From: Lichenostomus cassidix
Taxonomy: Eukaryota > Chordata > Aves > Passeriformes > Meliphagidae
Assembly: GCA_008360975.2 (NCBI GenBank)
Contig: CM039210.1
Location: 11,782,293-11,846,292, forward strand
Direction: 5' to 3'
DNA: 64,000 bases
In this document: positions 31,171 to 42,821 of the stretch, piece by piece
How positions within the stretch are numbered: position 1 is the stretch's first letter
Layout of the letters: every line of letters starts with the position of its first letter
Position numbers and translations under genes: made by a program
The notes under the pieces: model-generated
What the model was told of the DNA's origin: nothing
Seen by the model: the letters and a program-made list of their open reading frames with translations, nothing else
The model's database searches: none

Positions 31171-31984
31171 AGAGGTGTCTGCTGAGGAAGGCAGGAGCCT
31201 CCCTTGGAATGGAGAATATGACCCCCTTTCCCTCTGAATTATTTTAACTTTGAAATCAAGGGGCTTTCAGGCAAAGATAAGGGGAAAAGAATAATAGTTC
31301 TTTACTAGTATGTATAACAAGGCAAACAAACAGCAACAACCGCGGCAACAACAAACAAAACCAAAAACCCAGTAACAGCGTGCTCTGGGCTGTCAAGCAC
31401 CCTCATGTGGCAATGGCGGGCGGGCTAGATGGTGGAACGGGCTGCAGCAGGAACCTTGGACCGGCTGCTGGGGCCGCAGGGGCTGGCCCGCCTGAGGTAG
31501 CAAGCAAGAGGTGGCAGAAACTCTGCAGCTGTGGCAGGAGCCACATTGTGTCCCGGCAGGCGGTGGGTGCAGGGTTACAGTGTAACAGAAAAAGCCCAAG
31601 GCAGCGGCAGAAGAGGAAAAGCTGGGCAGCAGCAGCCAGGCTCCTCCATAGCAGCTGCCGGACGCAGCCACAGAGACGTGCACTCGGGAGTGGGGAGGGG
31701 ATCGGGATCCTGGGTTTTCCCCTGAGGCACCCGAGTGGATGGTGAAGGTCCTTCCCAGTCAAATTGGGCGTTAATAAGGTCCCAGTTCAACGTGTAATAT
31801 ATGCAGGTATGATTCATGTCAAGAAATAAAACATCTCAAATTAGCCCTAGAAACAATTAGCAACAAAGACTGCTATGAGGAGTAGGGTTGTCCTTATAAG
31901 AAATAAACCGAGACTCAAAGACAGGATTTTCCTTATAGAGCATGGAAAGATACCAGACTGTATTGATGCTTTTTAGAAAATGAA
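31171..31984. other. Unassigned, partly GC-rich, no supported gene
   Basis: 31380-31745 is GC-rich with frames open on both strands, as expected by chance. A run of CAA-rich sequence lies at 31320-31375. Possibly an LTR of unknown family; no paired copy in the window. Confidence 0.4.
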
Positions 31985-32451
31985 GTTTTTGTAGTTGAGT
32001 TATAGAAATTGTGCTGTAACTGCCTTTTAGCCCACCTGAGTTTGACCCCCCTTTTTCCTAGCTTTTGCTTGCTCTGTAGTTTTTTTTTAGAACCCCTGAT
32101 AACAGCAAAGACGCAAGCGCAGAAGGACCATCCCCTTTACAACCCCCAGCAACAGACCCCAGCAACAGCAAGCGCAAGCGCAGAAAGGCAGAGCATGATG
32201 TAAAACTCGGGAATTGAGAGTGGGATTTCTGAGAAACTAAACTAAAAAATGTATAAAAAGGAGGAGTTTTAAACCGAAGGCATGCTTTGTCTGTGGAGCC
32301 AAGAGTCCCAGGCACACCCAGCGCTGCTTTGCTTATTGCCTTCAGCCTTATATTCTAAATTCTGTATTTTAATAATCATTGCTATTTTGTAATCTGCTTT
32401 ATATAAAATTTTTGCTACTAAATTTTCAATTGACTCGTTTTCATTTATAAC
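31985..32451 (+). repeat. Probable LTR (Q)
   Basis: TGTAGTTGAG near 31990, ATGTATAAAAAGG near 32251 and a CA end near 32451 (CATTTATAACA). Contains two copies of a CAGCAA..CGCAAGCGCAGAA motif (32100-32195). No duplication confirmed. Confidence 0.4.
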
Positions 32452-32572
32452 AAACGGCTGCTCTTACGAGCAAAGGCTCACCCACAGTAAGGAAGGAGCA
32501 GTACAGGGCTGGGCTCCAGCAGTGGCAGTGAATTCTGCCTGCAGTAAGCAGCAGCTCTGTGAGAAACGCCCG

Positions 32573-32922
32573 CCTCACTACTTAAATTTTGAAAGAGTTT
32601 ATTCAGTCTTTTTTTAAAGTACAAATAAAGATAAGAGGCTTAGAAGGCGGTCTGCTGTTACACAAAGCGAAGTGCAGAGCTGGATGCTTAGCCACCGATG
32701 TGGGGTAGCCAGAGGCACACCCTCGGGCTAGGGGATACAGTTTTTATAACCCCCCAACACCTCCTCCTTCAGGTGCTCCGATTGGCTCGTTGTCTTCTGA
32801 TGGATTGGCTGCTTGCATAGCCCTCTTCTGTCTTAACCATAACACATAACAGATTAACAAATAACCATAACTAAACCTCATAACCCTTTACAAAAGCCAA
32901 CTCCGTGATTTCATTTATAACA
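32573..32922 (-). repeat. LTR G2, partial
   Basis: Close match to 30550-30900 of LTR G1 (CTCACTAC, AAGCGAAGTGCAGAGCTGG, TGATTGGCTCGTTGTCTTC-like blocks). The first 70-80 bp of U3 are missing. It could be the 5' LTR of the same deleted provirus as G1, since both are minus and the env fragment lies between them. Confidence 0.7.
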
Positions 32923-33189
32923 AGCTCCAACGTCCCCTCCGATACTGAAAGAGCAAGAGAGCTAGGACCTGCACCTAGCCCCTTCCCCTGGCCCAAGTCT
33001 CGTGGGATCTCTGCTCCTCTGAGAGAAAGCCCTCAGATAAGAGAAGTGCAGTCAGGTGCTCTCCTCCTCCCCCTCCCCCATGGGTGCATCTTTTGTCTCT
33101 CTTAAGTAACGATCCTTATTGTCTCTTGGCAACGGATGGGAGAAAATTCCCTAATAGAAAGAAAACAAAAGGAAAATCCTAACCTCTAA
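32923..33189. other. Unassigned spacer between LTR G2 and CR1
   Basis: No coding or LTR ends recognised. Confidence 0.4.
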
Positions 33190-33379
33190 CACCTAGCGAC
33201 ATCCTTAAACATTTCCTGAGTTGCCTGCCCCTATTTCCAAAGGTGATACACCCTCTTTTTTTCCCTTAGTTCCTTCAAAATCTCCCTGTCCATCCAGGCC
33301 AGTTGTATTCGCCATCGACTTATCTTTCAGCACATAGGGACAGCCTCCTCTTGGGCCTTCAAGATTTCTTTCATGAAGT
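33190..33379 (-). repeat. CR1 LINE, segment 3
   Basis: The minus strand matches CR1 ORF2 around the LKAQEE and GRQLRK-like region. The CR1 is continued at 33863-34107 and 35350-35760, and ends here by truncation. Confidence 0.75.
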
Positions 33380-33862
33380 TGAGAAAGATTCTCTGAGCTT
33401 TTGCCCCCCTTCCACCAGCACAGGCGCCTGTCTGTGGCTTCCAGGGCTGAAGGCTGAACTCTTAATTCAAATTCAAATTGTAGGTAACAGCTCTGGCCTG
33501 ATGGCTTATCAGCTAAGCATGCATTTGAAACCAGCACAGAAACCGCTGAATCATCCCATGAAGGACTGTCACCTTGGAGGGGGCTTTGGGGGTCTCCAAA
33601 GACCACCAGGACATACGGAGCATGCATGGTGCACATGCTAATGATATTAATGACTTCCGAGAAATGATTTGTATAACCACTCCTATCCTGAAGAATGTAA
33701 TTAATATTCATGATTTTACCTATAACACCGTGTCTTTGGGGTACTGAGGTATGTGTGTTTGGTGGAAACAATTCCCCACACATCCGGTGCACCGAATAAA
33801 GCAAATACCCACGTCTCTGACTTGGTCTCTGAAGTGTCTCTGGGCTCGATTGGGGCGAATCA
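33380..33862 (+). mobile_element. LTR H2, solo class I LTR inside CR1
   Basis: 483 bp, TGAGAAAGATTC to GGGGCGAATCA, with 4-bp AAGT on both sides (33376-33379, 33863-33866). Removing LTR plus one AAGT restores the CR1 frame across the joint. Confidence 0.93.
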
Positions 33863-34107
33863 AAGTATGTCCATCCTTCCTGGACTCCTTTGTTTTTAAG
33901 GGCTGTTTCCCAAGGTACTCCCTGAATTAGTCTCTTAAATAGGCTGAAGTCAGCCCTCCGGAAGTCCAGAGTGGAAGTTTTGTGCCCCTCCTGGTTTCAC
34001 TGAGTATTGAGAACTCTATTATTTCATGATCACTGTACCCCAGACAGCCTCTGACCACATCTCCCACCAGTCTTTCTCTGTAAAGAGCAGATCTAGCAGA
34101 GCCCCAC
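33863..34107 (-). repeat. CR1 LINE, segment 2
   Basis: The minus strand encodes CR1 ORF2 residues LDLLFTE..VGDVV..CLGYSDHE, the end of the endonuclease domain, with decay. It lies between LTR H2 and LTR A2. Confidence 0.88.
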
Positions 34108-35349
34108 TGTCGGAAAATATATCAGGTTAAAAAAATTGTATAACTTTAGTCAAAAGCTTTGTTTGTCTTTACCCTGGGAAAAGGAATTTTAGGTTTCTTT
34201 CAGGGCATTGTTCTACCAGATGAGGTCTGGTGGACTCAGCATATCAACAGATTGGGAGTGACCCGAAGATAACCAGAAAGATAAAGACTATTAACAGAAC
34301 ATCCGCCGGGACATTGCAGTTATCAACAAGACATGGTGGCTATCACAAATGGCTACCCCAGACCACCTCCAGCAGGGCTGAAGACATCCTGGCCTCAGAA
34401 AAAAGGACTGATAAGAAAAACTGAAGAATGAAGAATCTAATTAGCATCAGAGGCGAGGAGATTCGGATCCAATGGGAAACTGAATACTGGGGTTTTGCTC
34501 AACTTTAGACCAATGAACACTGACCCAATGCTTTCCTATGTATTTTTACTGTATAAAATTGTCTTGGATTGATGATATGATAATCCTTTATCCCCTGTCG
34601 TTGGCTTATATGCCCAAGAAAGAAAAATGTGTGGTCCTGTCTCTTTAACTGCACCCAGCCGCAGAGAGAAACGCGGGTTGTTTTGAAAACATTTTCTCCA
34701 AGCCTTGCTCCGGGGGAGGATTCGTCGCCCGGCAGAGACTGCGTGCTGGACGGGGGTCGGAGTGAGCTCTGTTCCCGTTTTTTTCCATTCTTCTTCTTTT
34801 TCCTCGTTTGGACCCCTTCTCTTCGATCTGCTTTGCCACCCGGAGACCCAGGAGGGCCAGAGGACAGCAGAGCTCTCCAGGGAGCTCCACCCGGCCCCGG
34901 GTGGGGGCGAGGAGGAGAGGGACTGCGTCTGAGAAAAGGACTTTTTTTTTTAATCAGGTTGAATAACTGCCTTTCACCTTGTTTTTTTTCCCCTTCCCCT
35001 GTGCCTTGTAGGGCACTCTGCGTGGTTTTGTTAAATAAATAGTTTTTTCTTCACTTCCATCTAAGAGGTTCTGTTGTGGGTGGGGGAGGGGGTGTCGGGG
35101 CCCTTCGCTCTCGGAGGAGAGAGAGTCTTATCATTAACCCGGGACAAAAATATATGAAAAATCGAGTAAAAGCCATGTATCATGGAATGATTCTCTCTGC
35201 ACACCCGGGCTATGTGTGGATGAGATTATTTCTGTGGTACATCCTGGCCAGAACAACATCCTGGCCAGATAATAAAGTAATGCCTTGACTCTCTAACATT
35301 AAAATGTTTTTGGAGGGTTTTTGTATTTTTTCCCGCAGATTCGGTGACA
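34108..35349 (+). mobile_element. LTR A2, solo LTR inside CR1 (split by LTR B2)
   Basis: TGTCGGAAAAT at 34108 to TTCGGTGACA at 35349, about 650 bp without LTR B2. 4-bp CCAC on both sides (34104-34107, 35350-35353). Same family as LTR A1. It lacks the ERV-K2 insertion and so shows the pre-insertion GTACATCCTGGCC site near 35240. Confidence 0.93.
34560..35146 (+). mobile_element. LTR B2, solo ERVL LTR inside LTR A2
   Basis: 587 bp, TGTCTTGG to CGGGACA, with 5-bp AAAAT on both sides (34555-34559, 35147-35151). LTR A1 has the empty TATAAAATATCTG site at the same place. It contains a G-run cluster (35077-35100) that could form a G-quadruplex. Confidence 0.94.
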
Positions 35350-35760
35350 CCACCCCTGGCAGGTTCCCTAACTAGCTGCAACAAGTAGCTCTCCTCTATA
35401 CACTCTAAGAACCTCCTAGACTACCTCTTCTTTGCTGTGTCAAGTTCCCAGCAGATATCTGGCAGGTTAAAGTCTCCTACAAGAACAAGGGCTGGCGATT
35501 TTGAAACATCCTCCAGCTGCTTATAGAATAATACATCCACCTCTTCATCCTGGTTGGGTGGTCTATAACAGACTCCCACCAGGATGTCAGACTTATTGGC
35601 CTTCCCCCTGATTCTTACCCATAAGCACTCAACCTTATCATCATTAATCTCATGTCAAGAGCCTCCTTAATATACAGAGCTACCCCTCCACCTCTTCTCC
35701 CTCACCTGTCTCATGACTCACTTCTTGTAAATACAAATCTGAAGTCCCTTTATTAAAGCA
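35350..35760 (-). repeat. CR1 LINE, segment 1 (ORF2 endonuclease)
   Basis: The minus strand encodes the CR1 endonuclease blocks YRPPNQDEEVD, LEDVSKSPALVLVGDFNLPD and LVREPARG, with an internal stop. Together with segments 2 and 3 it is one 5'-truncated, decayed CR1. Confidence 0.92.
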
Positions 35761-35816
35761 AAAGTAAGATCAGCCCTTCTATTTTGTCTGGGGAACTGCC
35801 CACTGGAGACTAGAGT

Positions 35817-36274
35817 GATGCCAAAATTATTTTTGCTTTTATATATTCTTCATATATATTTGTAGCTCTGTAGACTATTATTGCATAGTTATATAGTTCC
35901 AAGCTAACTCCAGAATTTTTCCTATCAGACAAAACACATTCCAAAGACCCAATCCTAATCTTCCTTCTTCTGGGAACCAAGGACGAGGTACCCTCCCAAG
36001 ACACTTTCCCATAAACAACTAGCAAAAAGGGGGGCTCAAGAAGAGGGCTGCACCAGAAGGGGGAATTACCTCATTAACTGTGCTTCTAATTGGGGATTCT
36101 TGTCAATTATGCTAATTTACAAAACTTAAAAAACTGTACTTGCCCTATGTCAGGTGGGCATTTTTCCATCTTTACCCCTGGAGGCCTCCAATTAAAGACC
36201 AGCTTTTATATTACTTCTTATATTAATATTGTCTCGAAAGTGTTGTTTTGTTTCTAAATTTTTAAGGCATCAGT
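35817..36274 (+). repeat. LTR G3, class I-type LTR
   Basis: TGATGCCAAAAT to TAAGGCATCA, 458 bp. The first 90 bp match the start of LTR G1, the rest diverges. AATTAAAGACC near 36189. No 4-bp duplication; a TGGAACCAGCAGATGGG a few bases after the end might be a primer site of an otherwise lost provirus. Confidence 0.65.
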
Positions 36275-36403
36275 TCCTGGAACCAGCAGATGGGATGTGT
36301 AGGACCCTGCAGCCTCTCTGGATCGTAACTACATCCTGCGAGGATTCTTTTAGCTGGCAATTTCACAATTTCAAAGAACTTCCCACAGCAATCTCAGAAG
36401 GCT
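36275..36403. other. Short unassigned spacer
   Basis: Between LTR G3 and LTR F2; possible leader of the G3 element. No coding. Confidence 0.3.
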
Positions 36404-36901
36404 TGAGGTCTTAAAAACCCCACGCATAGGGAGGTAACATAAAAGCAGCACTTCTCGTAAATTGTGTATTGTGTAATTCTGTAATTTCAGTAATTGCTAG
36501 CAATTTATCTGTTTGATATCTCCCGTATACAATTTATAGACAGCCTAGATTAGAATACCTATCTAAAAGTCTCCAATAAGAAGTCTAACAAACGAAGTAA
36601 CTGCCCCCTTATTAAAATTGCCCTCCCCCCAAAAGATTGCTACTTAGTTTACAAAAAACATGTCTCAGTGATGGGGGCCCTCTTCAAGGTTGTGCGTCAT
36701 GCTTTTGAGATTGAGGGTTTGTTTCGTCTTCCCAAAGGATTCTGAGCAGGGCAAGGGGTACTAGGGTGATAGAATGCAGGGTTAAGATACAGGAAGTAAA
36801 AAGTACAGGAACGGGGAAGGGTAAAAGGTTACATATAAAGGATATATATATAAAGAGAGTATAAAAGTAAAATAAAAAATCCAAAAACCCATCAGGCATC
36901 A
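36404..36901 (-). repeat. LTR F2, 3' LTR adjoining env relic
   Basis: Minus strand from TGATGCCTGATGG (36901) to about 36404 (AAGACCTCA). It aligns with solo LTR F1 in its U3. A polypurine tract (AAAAAGGGGGGAAA, 36902-36917 on the minus strand) lies immediately upstream. The 72-codon hydrophobic frame at 36684-36902 is U3 sequence. Confidence 0.82.
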
Positions 36902-36967
36902 TTTCCCCCCTTTTTGGAGACTAACAAGCTTTTACCTTGTTTAGTCTCTAACTTACTCTAAACTACT

Positions 36968-37424
36968 CTATCTACAACATCGGTTTATACAACTAGCTAT
37001 GGCAAAAATAATAACTACCATTACAATAATTATAAATGCTTCTTTCACCCAGGCCCAGTCTGGCAACCATGAGGTGAGGGCATGGAAAATTTGGTCAAAT
37101 TTCAAGGTGTAATTTCTTGAACCCACTTCGTGTAGAATTTGAGTTCCCTTCCAAATTTCTTCCAAATCCTCTCTGATTCTCCCATCTTGGTCCACAAAGG
37201 CAACAGCTGCCATTGAAAATATCGCATAACCCTTCATGAGCACCGAGCAAAAATTTGGGAGCTATCCTGTACTGCGTCATTGCCCTTGATATGCCATGGA
37301 CTTCTTCTTGCAAAGCTATAATTGCATCAGCAGTATGTTTTTCAATATTTTCAATAACACTCGATATATTCACAATTGCCCTTTCCAATTCAACTATCCC
37401 ATAAGAGGGAAGGAGGGCTCTCAC
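36968..37424 (-). pseudogene. env: Retroviral Env, transmembrane subunit
   Basis: Two overlapping minus-strand frames (37424-37095 and 37243-36968) join by a frameshift near 37195. In order: a heptad-rich helix (about 37390-37290), then an immunosuppressive-domain-like stretch and the CX6CC motif GLCDIFNGSCC. These are followed by a charged second helix, WLPDWAW, a 20-residue hydrophobic anchor and a short Cys-rich tail. CX6CC is typical of gamma- and alpha-type Env. The surface subunit is gone; ERVL-2 abuts at 37426. Non-functional relic. Confidence 0.85.
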
Positions 37425-37425
37425 T

Positions 37426-37894
37426 TGTCCTAGGTTGCAATATAGATGTAGTTAAGTATTCTATTACCACCAGCTGTGGGCCGTTAGCTGCTATCACCTG
37501 CTAATGACCCACCCCGCATGACAGGCAATGGGCCATCAGGGACCCACCGTGTGACTCATGGACTTATCTCATCCCATTGTGGGATGCTCTGCCCAGGAGG
37601 GAGGAACCAGGTGTTCCCACCTGGATATAACCTGGCCCTGGAACTGCCTGAGCTAGCCCTATCTACTGGGTTCCCAGAGGACGAGAGCTACCACTGGATC
37701 TTCAGCTGGAGACCAGACCTTCACAGGATCACCGCTTCAACTGGACTACTTCAGTTGGACTGCTACTACCACCCTAACAGGGTGTTGGGTTGTATCTGAC
37801 TTTGTCAGTGCTTTTTTTCCTTGTATTATTTCACTTATTTTTAATTTCAATCTTGACTTGTGATCTCCCACTGGTTTGTTTTCAAACCAATACA
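37426..37894 (+). repeat. ERVL-2 5' LTR
   Basis: 469 bp, TGTCCTAGG to CCAATACA. Only one copy of the roughly 57-bp U3 unit, against two in the 3' LTR. TATA-like GGATATAACC near 37622. Confidence 0.92.
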
Positions 37895-37899
37895 TATTT

Positions 37900-37917
37900 T
37901 GGCGCCCAACGTGGGGC
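37900..37917 (+). promoter_or_regulatory. ERVL-2 primer-binding site (tRNA-Lys)
   Basis: TGGCGCCCAACGTGGGGC, five bases after the LTR. Confidence 0.9.
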
Positions 37918-37949
37918 ACGACCTGGGGAAACTCAGAAAGCCTATCACC

Positions 37950-39602
37950 ATGATGCTCAGCTTATCTATATGGGTGCTTTATCTCACTCTCTATATCTTT
38001 CCTCAAATGGGAAACTATCTGCCCGTCGTATTGCTCCTGTTACGATCAGGGCATGGCATGAAAATTGCTCTATTGGTTTATTATGCCTATTGCATAGTAA
38101 CCTGTGAGGCGATGAACACCATTCGTTATATATACTCGACTTTGTCTGCCTGGCCTAACCTGAGCTGCTCCGTCTGGGACCTCCTCAGCAATCGCACCCA
38201 GCCTCTGGGGCTAGGAGGAGAGAGCGGTTTCTTCCAGCATTTCAGGCCGGGCACAGCCGTCTTTGACAATATTGAGTTCTCTCTGGATGCTAAATATGGC
38301 ATAATCTTCCTGTTAGTTCTGTTTTCTTTTTTCTCTGCGACCAGCACCGTGTACCTCATGCTGAAGAACAGAACAATACTTTGTCTTCTTGAGGAGGAGA
38401 AAGGAAGCAAATCAGCAGGCAAGAGGAAAAGAACCAAAGGAGCAGTTGACGTCTCAACACAGACCATCACCAAATCAGAACAGTTGAAGCCGGTAGCAGT
38501 TGCCCCCGTCCAGAAAAAGAAATCCAAGAGCAAATCAGTCCACATAGCGACTGACGTGGATGCGGCAGGACCATCTCACCCAGCAGAAGAGACAGAGCCG
38601 GAGATCATCACTCGCTCTCTATCCCTGGGGGAGCTGCGGGACCTACGGAGGGAATTCACCTGGCAGGCAAACGAGTCCATCTTAACCTGGCTGCTCCGAA
38701 TCTGGGATGCCGCCGCTAATGACACCATTCTGGACGGAACTGAGGCCAGGCAACTGGGATCCCTGTCCCAGGATGTGGTTATTGACCAGGGGATTGGGAA
38801 AACCCAGGAAACTCTCAGCCTCTGGCGGCGATTGCTGGCGAGTGTACGGGACAGATACCTCTGCAAAGAAGACCTCCAGATGCACCAAAGGAAATGGAAC
38901 ACGATAGAACAAGGTATCCGATGCCTGAGGGAATTGGCTGTGCTAGAGATCATTTTCTCGGACAACGAGAGATTCCCCAAGAACCCAGATAATGTCCAGT
39001 GCACTTCACAAATGTGGCTAAGATTCGCGCGGCTCGGACCAGAGATATACTCTCGTTACCTGGCAACACTGCAGTGGAGGGAAGGCGAAGACAAGGTGGG
39101 CGTGTTGACAAACAAACTGAGAATTTATGAGGACACTGTCACCGCTCCACTACGCACCCAGGTCTCATCGGTGGAAACAAACCTGGCCGAGCAAGTCCGG
39201 AGCTTGATTGAAGAGAGCCTCCAGAAACTAAGGAAAGAGCTCAAAGAAGGATTTTTCCATGTCACACCGAAACCAACCAGAGTCTCTGCCATCAGGAGCA
39301 GACGTCCCCCAGCCAGGGAAAGAAGACAAACTCCACGACGTGACCTCTGGTTTTTCCTTCAGGAGCATGGAGAAGACATGAGAAAGTGGGATAGGAAACC
39401 CACCTCCTCCTGAGCAGCCCGGGTACGTGAATTGAAAAAAGAAACATCCATTTCAGGAGGCTCATCTAGGTACAACACTGCCCCAGTCTCTTGTGGACAG
39501 AACTCCAGACAGAATGGAAGTGATAATATGACTGATCCTCTTGAAGGGACCTCAGGAACACATTTACAGGAGAAGAACATCATGCACCAAAAACAGGATT
39601 AG
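37950..39602 (+). pseudogene. gag: ERVL-2 gag, one premature stop
   Basis: Start at the ACCATGATG equivalent to ERVL-1 rather than the longer in-frame ATG at 37860, which lies in the LTR. Same architecture: three hydrophobic segments, basic linker, core and C-terminal RRDLWFFL block. TGA at 39411-39413 interrupts the C-terminus; the frame then continues to the conserved TAG at 39600-39602. It is very similar to ERVL-1 but lacks a few codons after the third hydrophobic segment. Confidence 0.88.
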
Positions 39603-42600
39603 AGGAGCCCTGCCTCTAGCCAGGTAGAGGAAAGGGACAATCGGATCTATTGGACTGTGTGGATCCGATGGCCTGGCACGTCTGACCCACAAAGATACAT
39701 GGCTTTGGTTGACACCGGCGCTCAGTGCACCCTGATGCCATCCAGGTATGTGGGGACCGAATCCATTTCTATTTCTGGGGTGACAGGAGGATCCCAGCAG
39801 CTGACTGTACTGAAAGCTGAAGTGAGTTTAACTGGGAATGAGTGGCAGAAACACCCCATTGTGACTGGTCCAGACGCCCCATGCATCCTCGGCATAGATT
39901 ATCTCAGGAGTGGATATTTCAAGGACCCAAAGGGACATCGCTGGGCTTTTGGGATAGCAGCCGTAGAGACAGAAGACATAAGACAACTAAATACCCTGCC
40001 TGGTCTCTCAGATAACCCGTCTGCTGTAGGACTACTGAGAATTGAAGAACAGCGGGTACCAATTGCTACAGCAACAGTGCACCGCCGGCAATACCGCACT
40101 GATAGAGACTCTGTGGCCCCCATCCATAAGATGATTCGGGAACTGGAGAGCCAAGGGGTGGTCAGCAAGGCTCACTCACCCTTTAACAGCCCTATATGGC
40201 CGGTGCGTAAGTCCAGTGAAGAATGGAGACTGACAGTGGATTACCGTGGCCTGAATGAAGTCACACCACCACTGAGTGCTGCTGTACCGGACATGTTGGA
40301 ACTTCAGTATGAGCTGGAATCCAAGGCAGCAAAGTGGTATGCGACCATTGATATTGCCAATGCCTTTTTCTCCATTCCTCTGGCAGCAGAGTGCAGGCCT
40401 CAATTTGCTTTCACCTGGAGAGGTGTGCAGTACACATGGAACCGACTGCCCCAGGGGTGGAAGCACAGTCCCACCATCTGCCATGGACTGATCCAGGCTG
40501 CTCTGGAAAAGGGTGAGGCTCCAGAACATCTGCAGTATATTGATGACATCATTGTGTGGGGGGACACAGCAACGGAAGTATTTGGGAAAGGAGAGAAAAT
40601 CATCAGAATTCTCCTGGAAGCAGGTTTTGCCATCAAGAAGAGCAAAGTCAAGGGACCTGCCCGAGAGATCCAGTTCCTGGGAGTAAAGTGGCAAGACGGA
40701 CGGCGTCAGATTCCTTCTGAGGTCATCAATAAGATCATCGCGATGTCTCCACCAACCAACAAGAAGGAGACGCAAGCTTTCCTAGGCGCCATAGGCTTTT
40801 GGAGAATGCACATCCCTGAGTACAGCCAGATCGTGAGTCCTCTCTACCTCATAACCCGCAAGAAGAATGATTTCCACTGGGGCCCTGAACAGCAGCAAGC
40901 CTTCACCCAGATCAAACAGGAGATCGCTCATGCGGTAGCCCTTGGACCAGTCAGGACAGGACCAGAGGTAAAGAATGTGCTTTACTCTGCAGCCGGGAGC
41001 CATGGTCTGTCCTGGAGCCTTTGGCAGAAGGTGCCTGGTGAGACCCGAGGTCGACCACTGGGATTCTGGAGTCGAAGTTACAGAGGGTCTGAAGTCAACT
41101 ACACTCCCACTGAGAAAGAAATCTTGGCAGCTTATGAAGGAGTCCAAGCCGCCTCAGAGGTGATCGGCACAGAAACACAACTTCTCCTTGCACCCCGACT
41201 GCCAGTGCTGGGGTGGATGTTCAAGGGAAGGGTTCCCTCTACCCACCATGCCACTGATGCCACGTGGAGCAAATGGATTGCCCTCATCACACAGCGCGCC
41301 CGTATTGGAAACCCAAATCGCCCTGGGATTCTGGAAATCATAACAAACTGGCCTGAAGGTGAGACTTTTAAATTATCTTCAGAAGAAGCAGAGGAGAAAG
41401 TAGCACGTGCCGAGGAAGCACCCCCATATAATGAGCTGCCGGAGAGTGAAAGACGCTATGCCCTCTTCACCGATGGGTCCTGCCGAATTGTAGGCGCAGA
41501 TCGGAAATGGAAAGCTGCAGTATGGAGCCCCACACGACAAGCTGTACAGGCTACCGAGGGACAAGGTGGATCGAGTCAGGTCGCAGAGCTTAAAGCCATC
41601 CAACTGGCTTTGGATATTGCCGAACGAGAGAAATGGCCAAGGCTTTATCTCTACACTGACTCCTGGATGGTAGCCAACGCGCTATGGGGATGGTTAGATC
41701 GCTGGAGAAAGGCTAACTGGCAGCGCAGAGGAAAACCCATCTGGGCCGCTGAGATTTGGCAGGACATCGCCGCCTGGGCAGAAAAGCTGACCGTGAAAGT
41801 TCGACACGTGGATGCCCATGTACCTAAGAGTCGGGCTAATGAAGAGCATCGTAACAACGAGCAGGTGGACCGAGCTGCCAAGGTGAAGGTGTCACAGGTG
41901 GATCTGGACTGGCAGCACAAAGGAGAATTATTTCTAGCTCGTTGGGCCCATGATGCCTCTGGTCATCAAGGGAGAGATGCGACATACAGGTGGGCTCGTG
42001 ACCGAGGGGTGGACTTGACCATGGACAACATCTCACAGGTCATCCACAGCTATGAGACTTGCGCTGCAATCAAACAGGCCAAGCGGGTGAAACCTCTGTG
42101 GTATGGTGGACGATGGTCAAAGTACAGGTATGGGGAAGTATGGCAAGTTGACTACATCACACTTCCCCAAACCCGCCAAGGAAAGCGCTACGTGTTGACC
42201 ATGGTGGAAGCAACCACGGGATGGTTAGAGACCTACCCTGTGCCTCATGCTACTGCCCGGAACACCATCTTGGGTCTGGAAAAGCAAGTCCTGTGGAGAC
42301 ATGGTACTCCTGAGAGAATCGAGTCTGACAATGGAACCCATTTCAAGAATGGCCTCATAAGCACCTGGGCTAGAGAACACGGAATTGAATGGATATACCA
42401 TATCCCCTATCATGCACCAGCTGCCGGGAAAGTTGAACGGTGCAATGGACTACTTAAGACAACTTTGAAGGCACTTGGCGAGGGAACCTTTTAAAATTGG
42501 GAACTGAACTTGGCAAAGGCCACCTGGATGGTTAAAACAAGAGGTTCTATCAATCGAGCCGGTCCTGCCCAGTCCAAACCTTTGCACACAGTGGATGGAG

Positions 42601-42821
42601 ATAAAGTCCCTGTGGTACACATAAGAGATTTTTTAGGAAAGACTGTTTGGATTAGTCCCACCTCAGGCAAAGGCAAGCCCATCCGTGGGGTTGTTTTTGC
42701 CCAAGGACCTGGATATACTTGGTGGGTGATGCAGGCAGATGGGGAAACCCGTTGTGTACCACAAGGAGACCTTATCTTAAGTGAGAACTGTGTAGATGGT
42801 AATAGAATAAGGGGTGGATAA
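39603..42821 (+). pseudogene. pol: ERVL-2 pol, one premature stop in integrase
   Basis: In the gag frame. Protease DTGA, RT YIDD, RNase H FTDGS and integrase HHCC-DDE are all present. In the zinc domain the first Cys of the pair is Tyr (SYETC). TAA at 42492-42494 truncates the protein just after the integrase core. The C-terminal domain then continues in frame to TAA 42819-42821, which directly abuts the 3' LTR, so the end of pol overlaps the polypurine tract. No env and no dUTPase. Confidence 0.92.
39608..39636 (+). promoter_or_regulatory. Hairpin after ERVL-2 gag UAG
   Basis: Same CCTCTA/TAGAGG stem (39613-39618 with 39625-39630), loop GCCAGG, and outer CCCT/AGGG pairs, five bases after the stop. 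Confidence 0.6.

Noticed and set aside
31380..31762. ORFs of about 120 codons on both strands
   Set aside because: GC-rich low-complexity DNA, no domain and no homologue in the window.
36684..36902. A 72-codon hydrophobic accessory gene between env and the LTR
   Set aside because: It lies after the polypurine tract, within U3 of LTR F2; the matching part of solo LTR F1 has stops.
37860..37949. Upstream in-frame ATG as the ERVL-2 gag start
   Set aside because: It lies in the LTR and primer site; ERVL-1 and ERVL-3 support the start at the ATGATG after the primer site.
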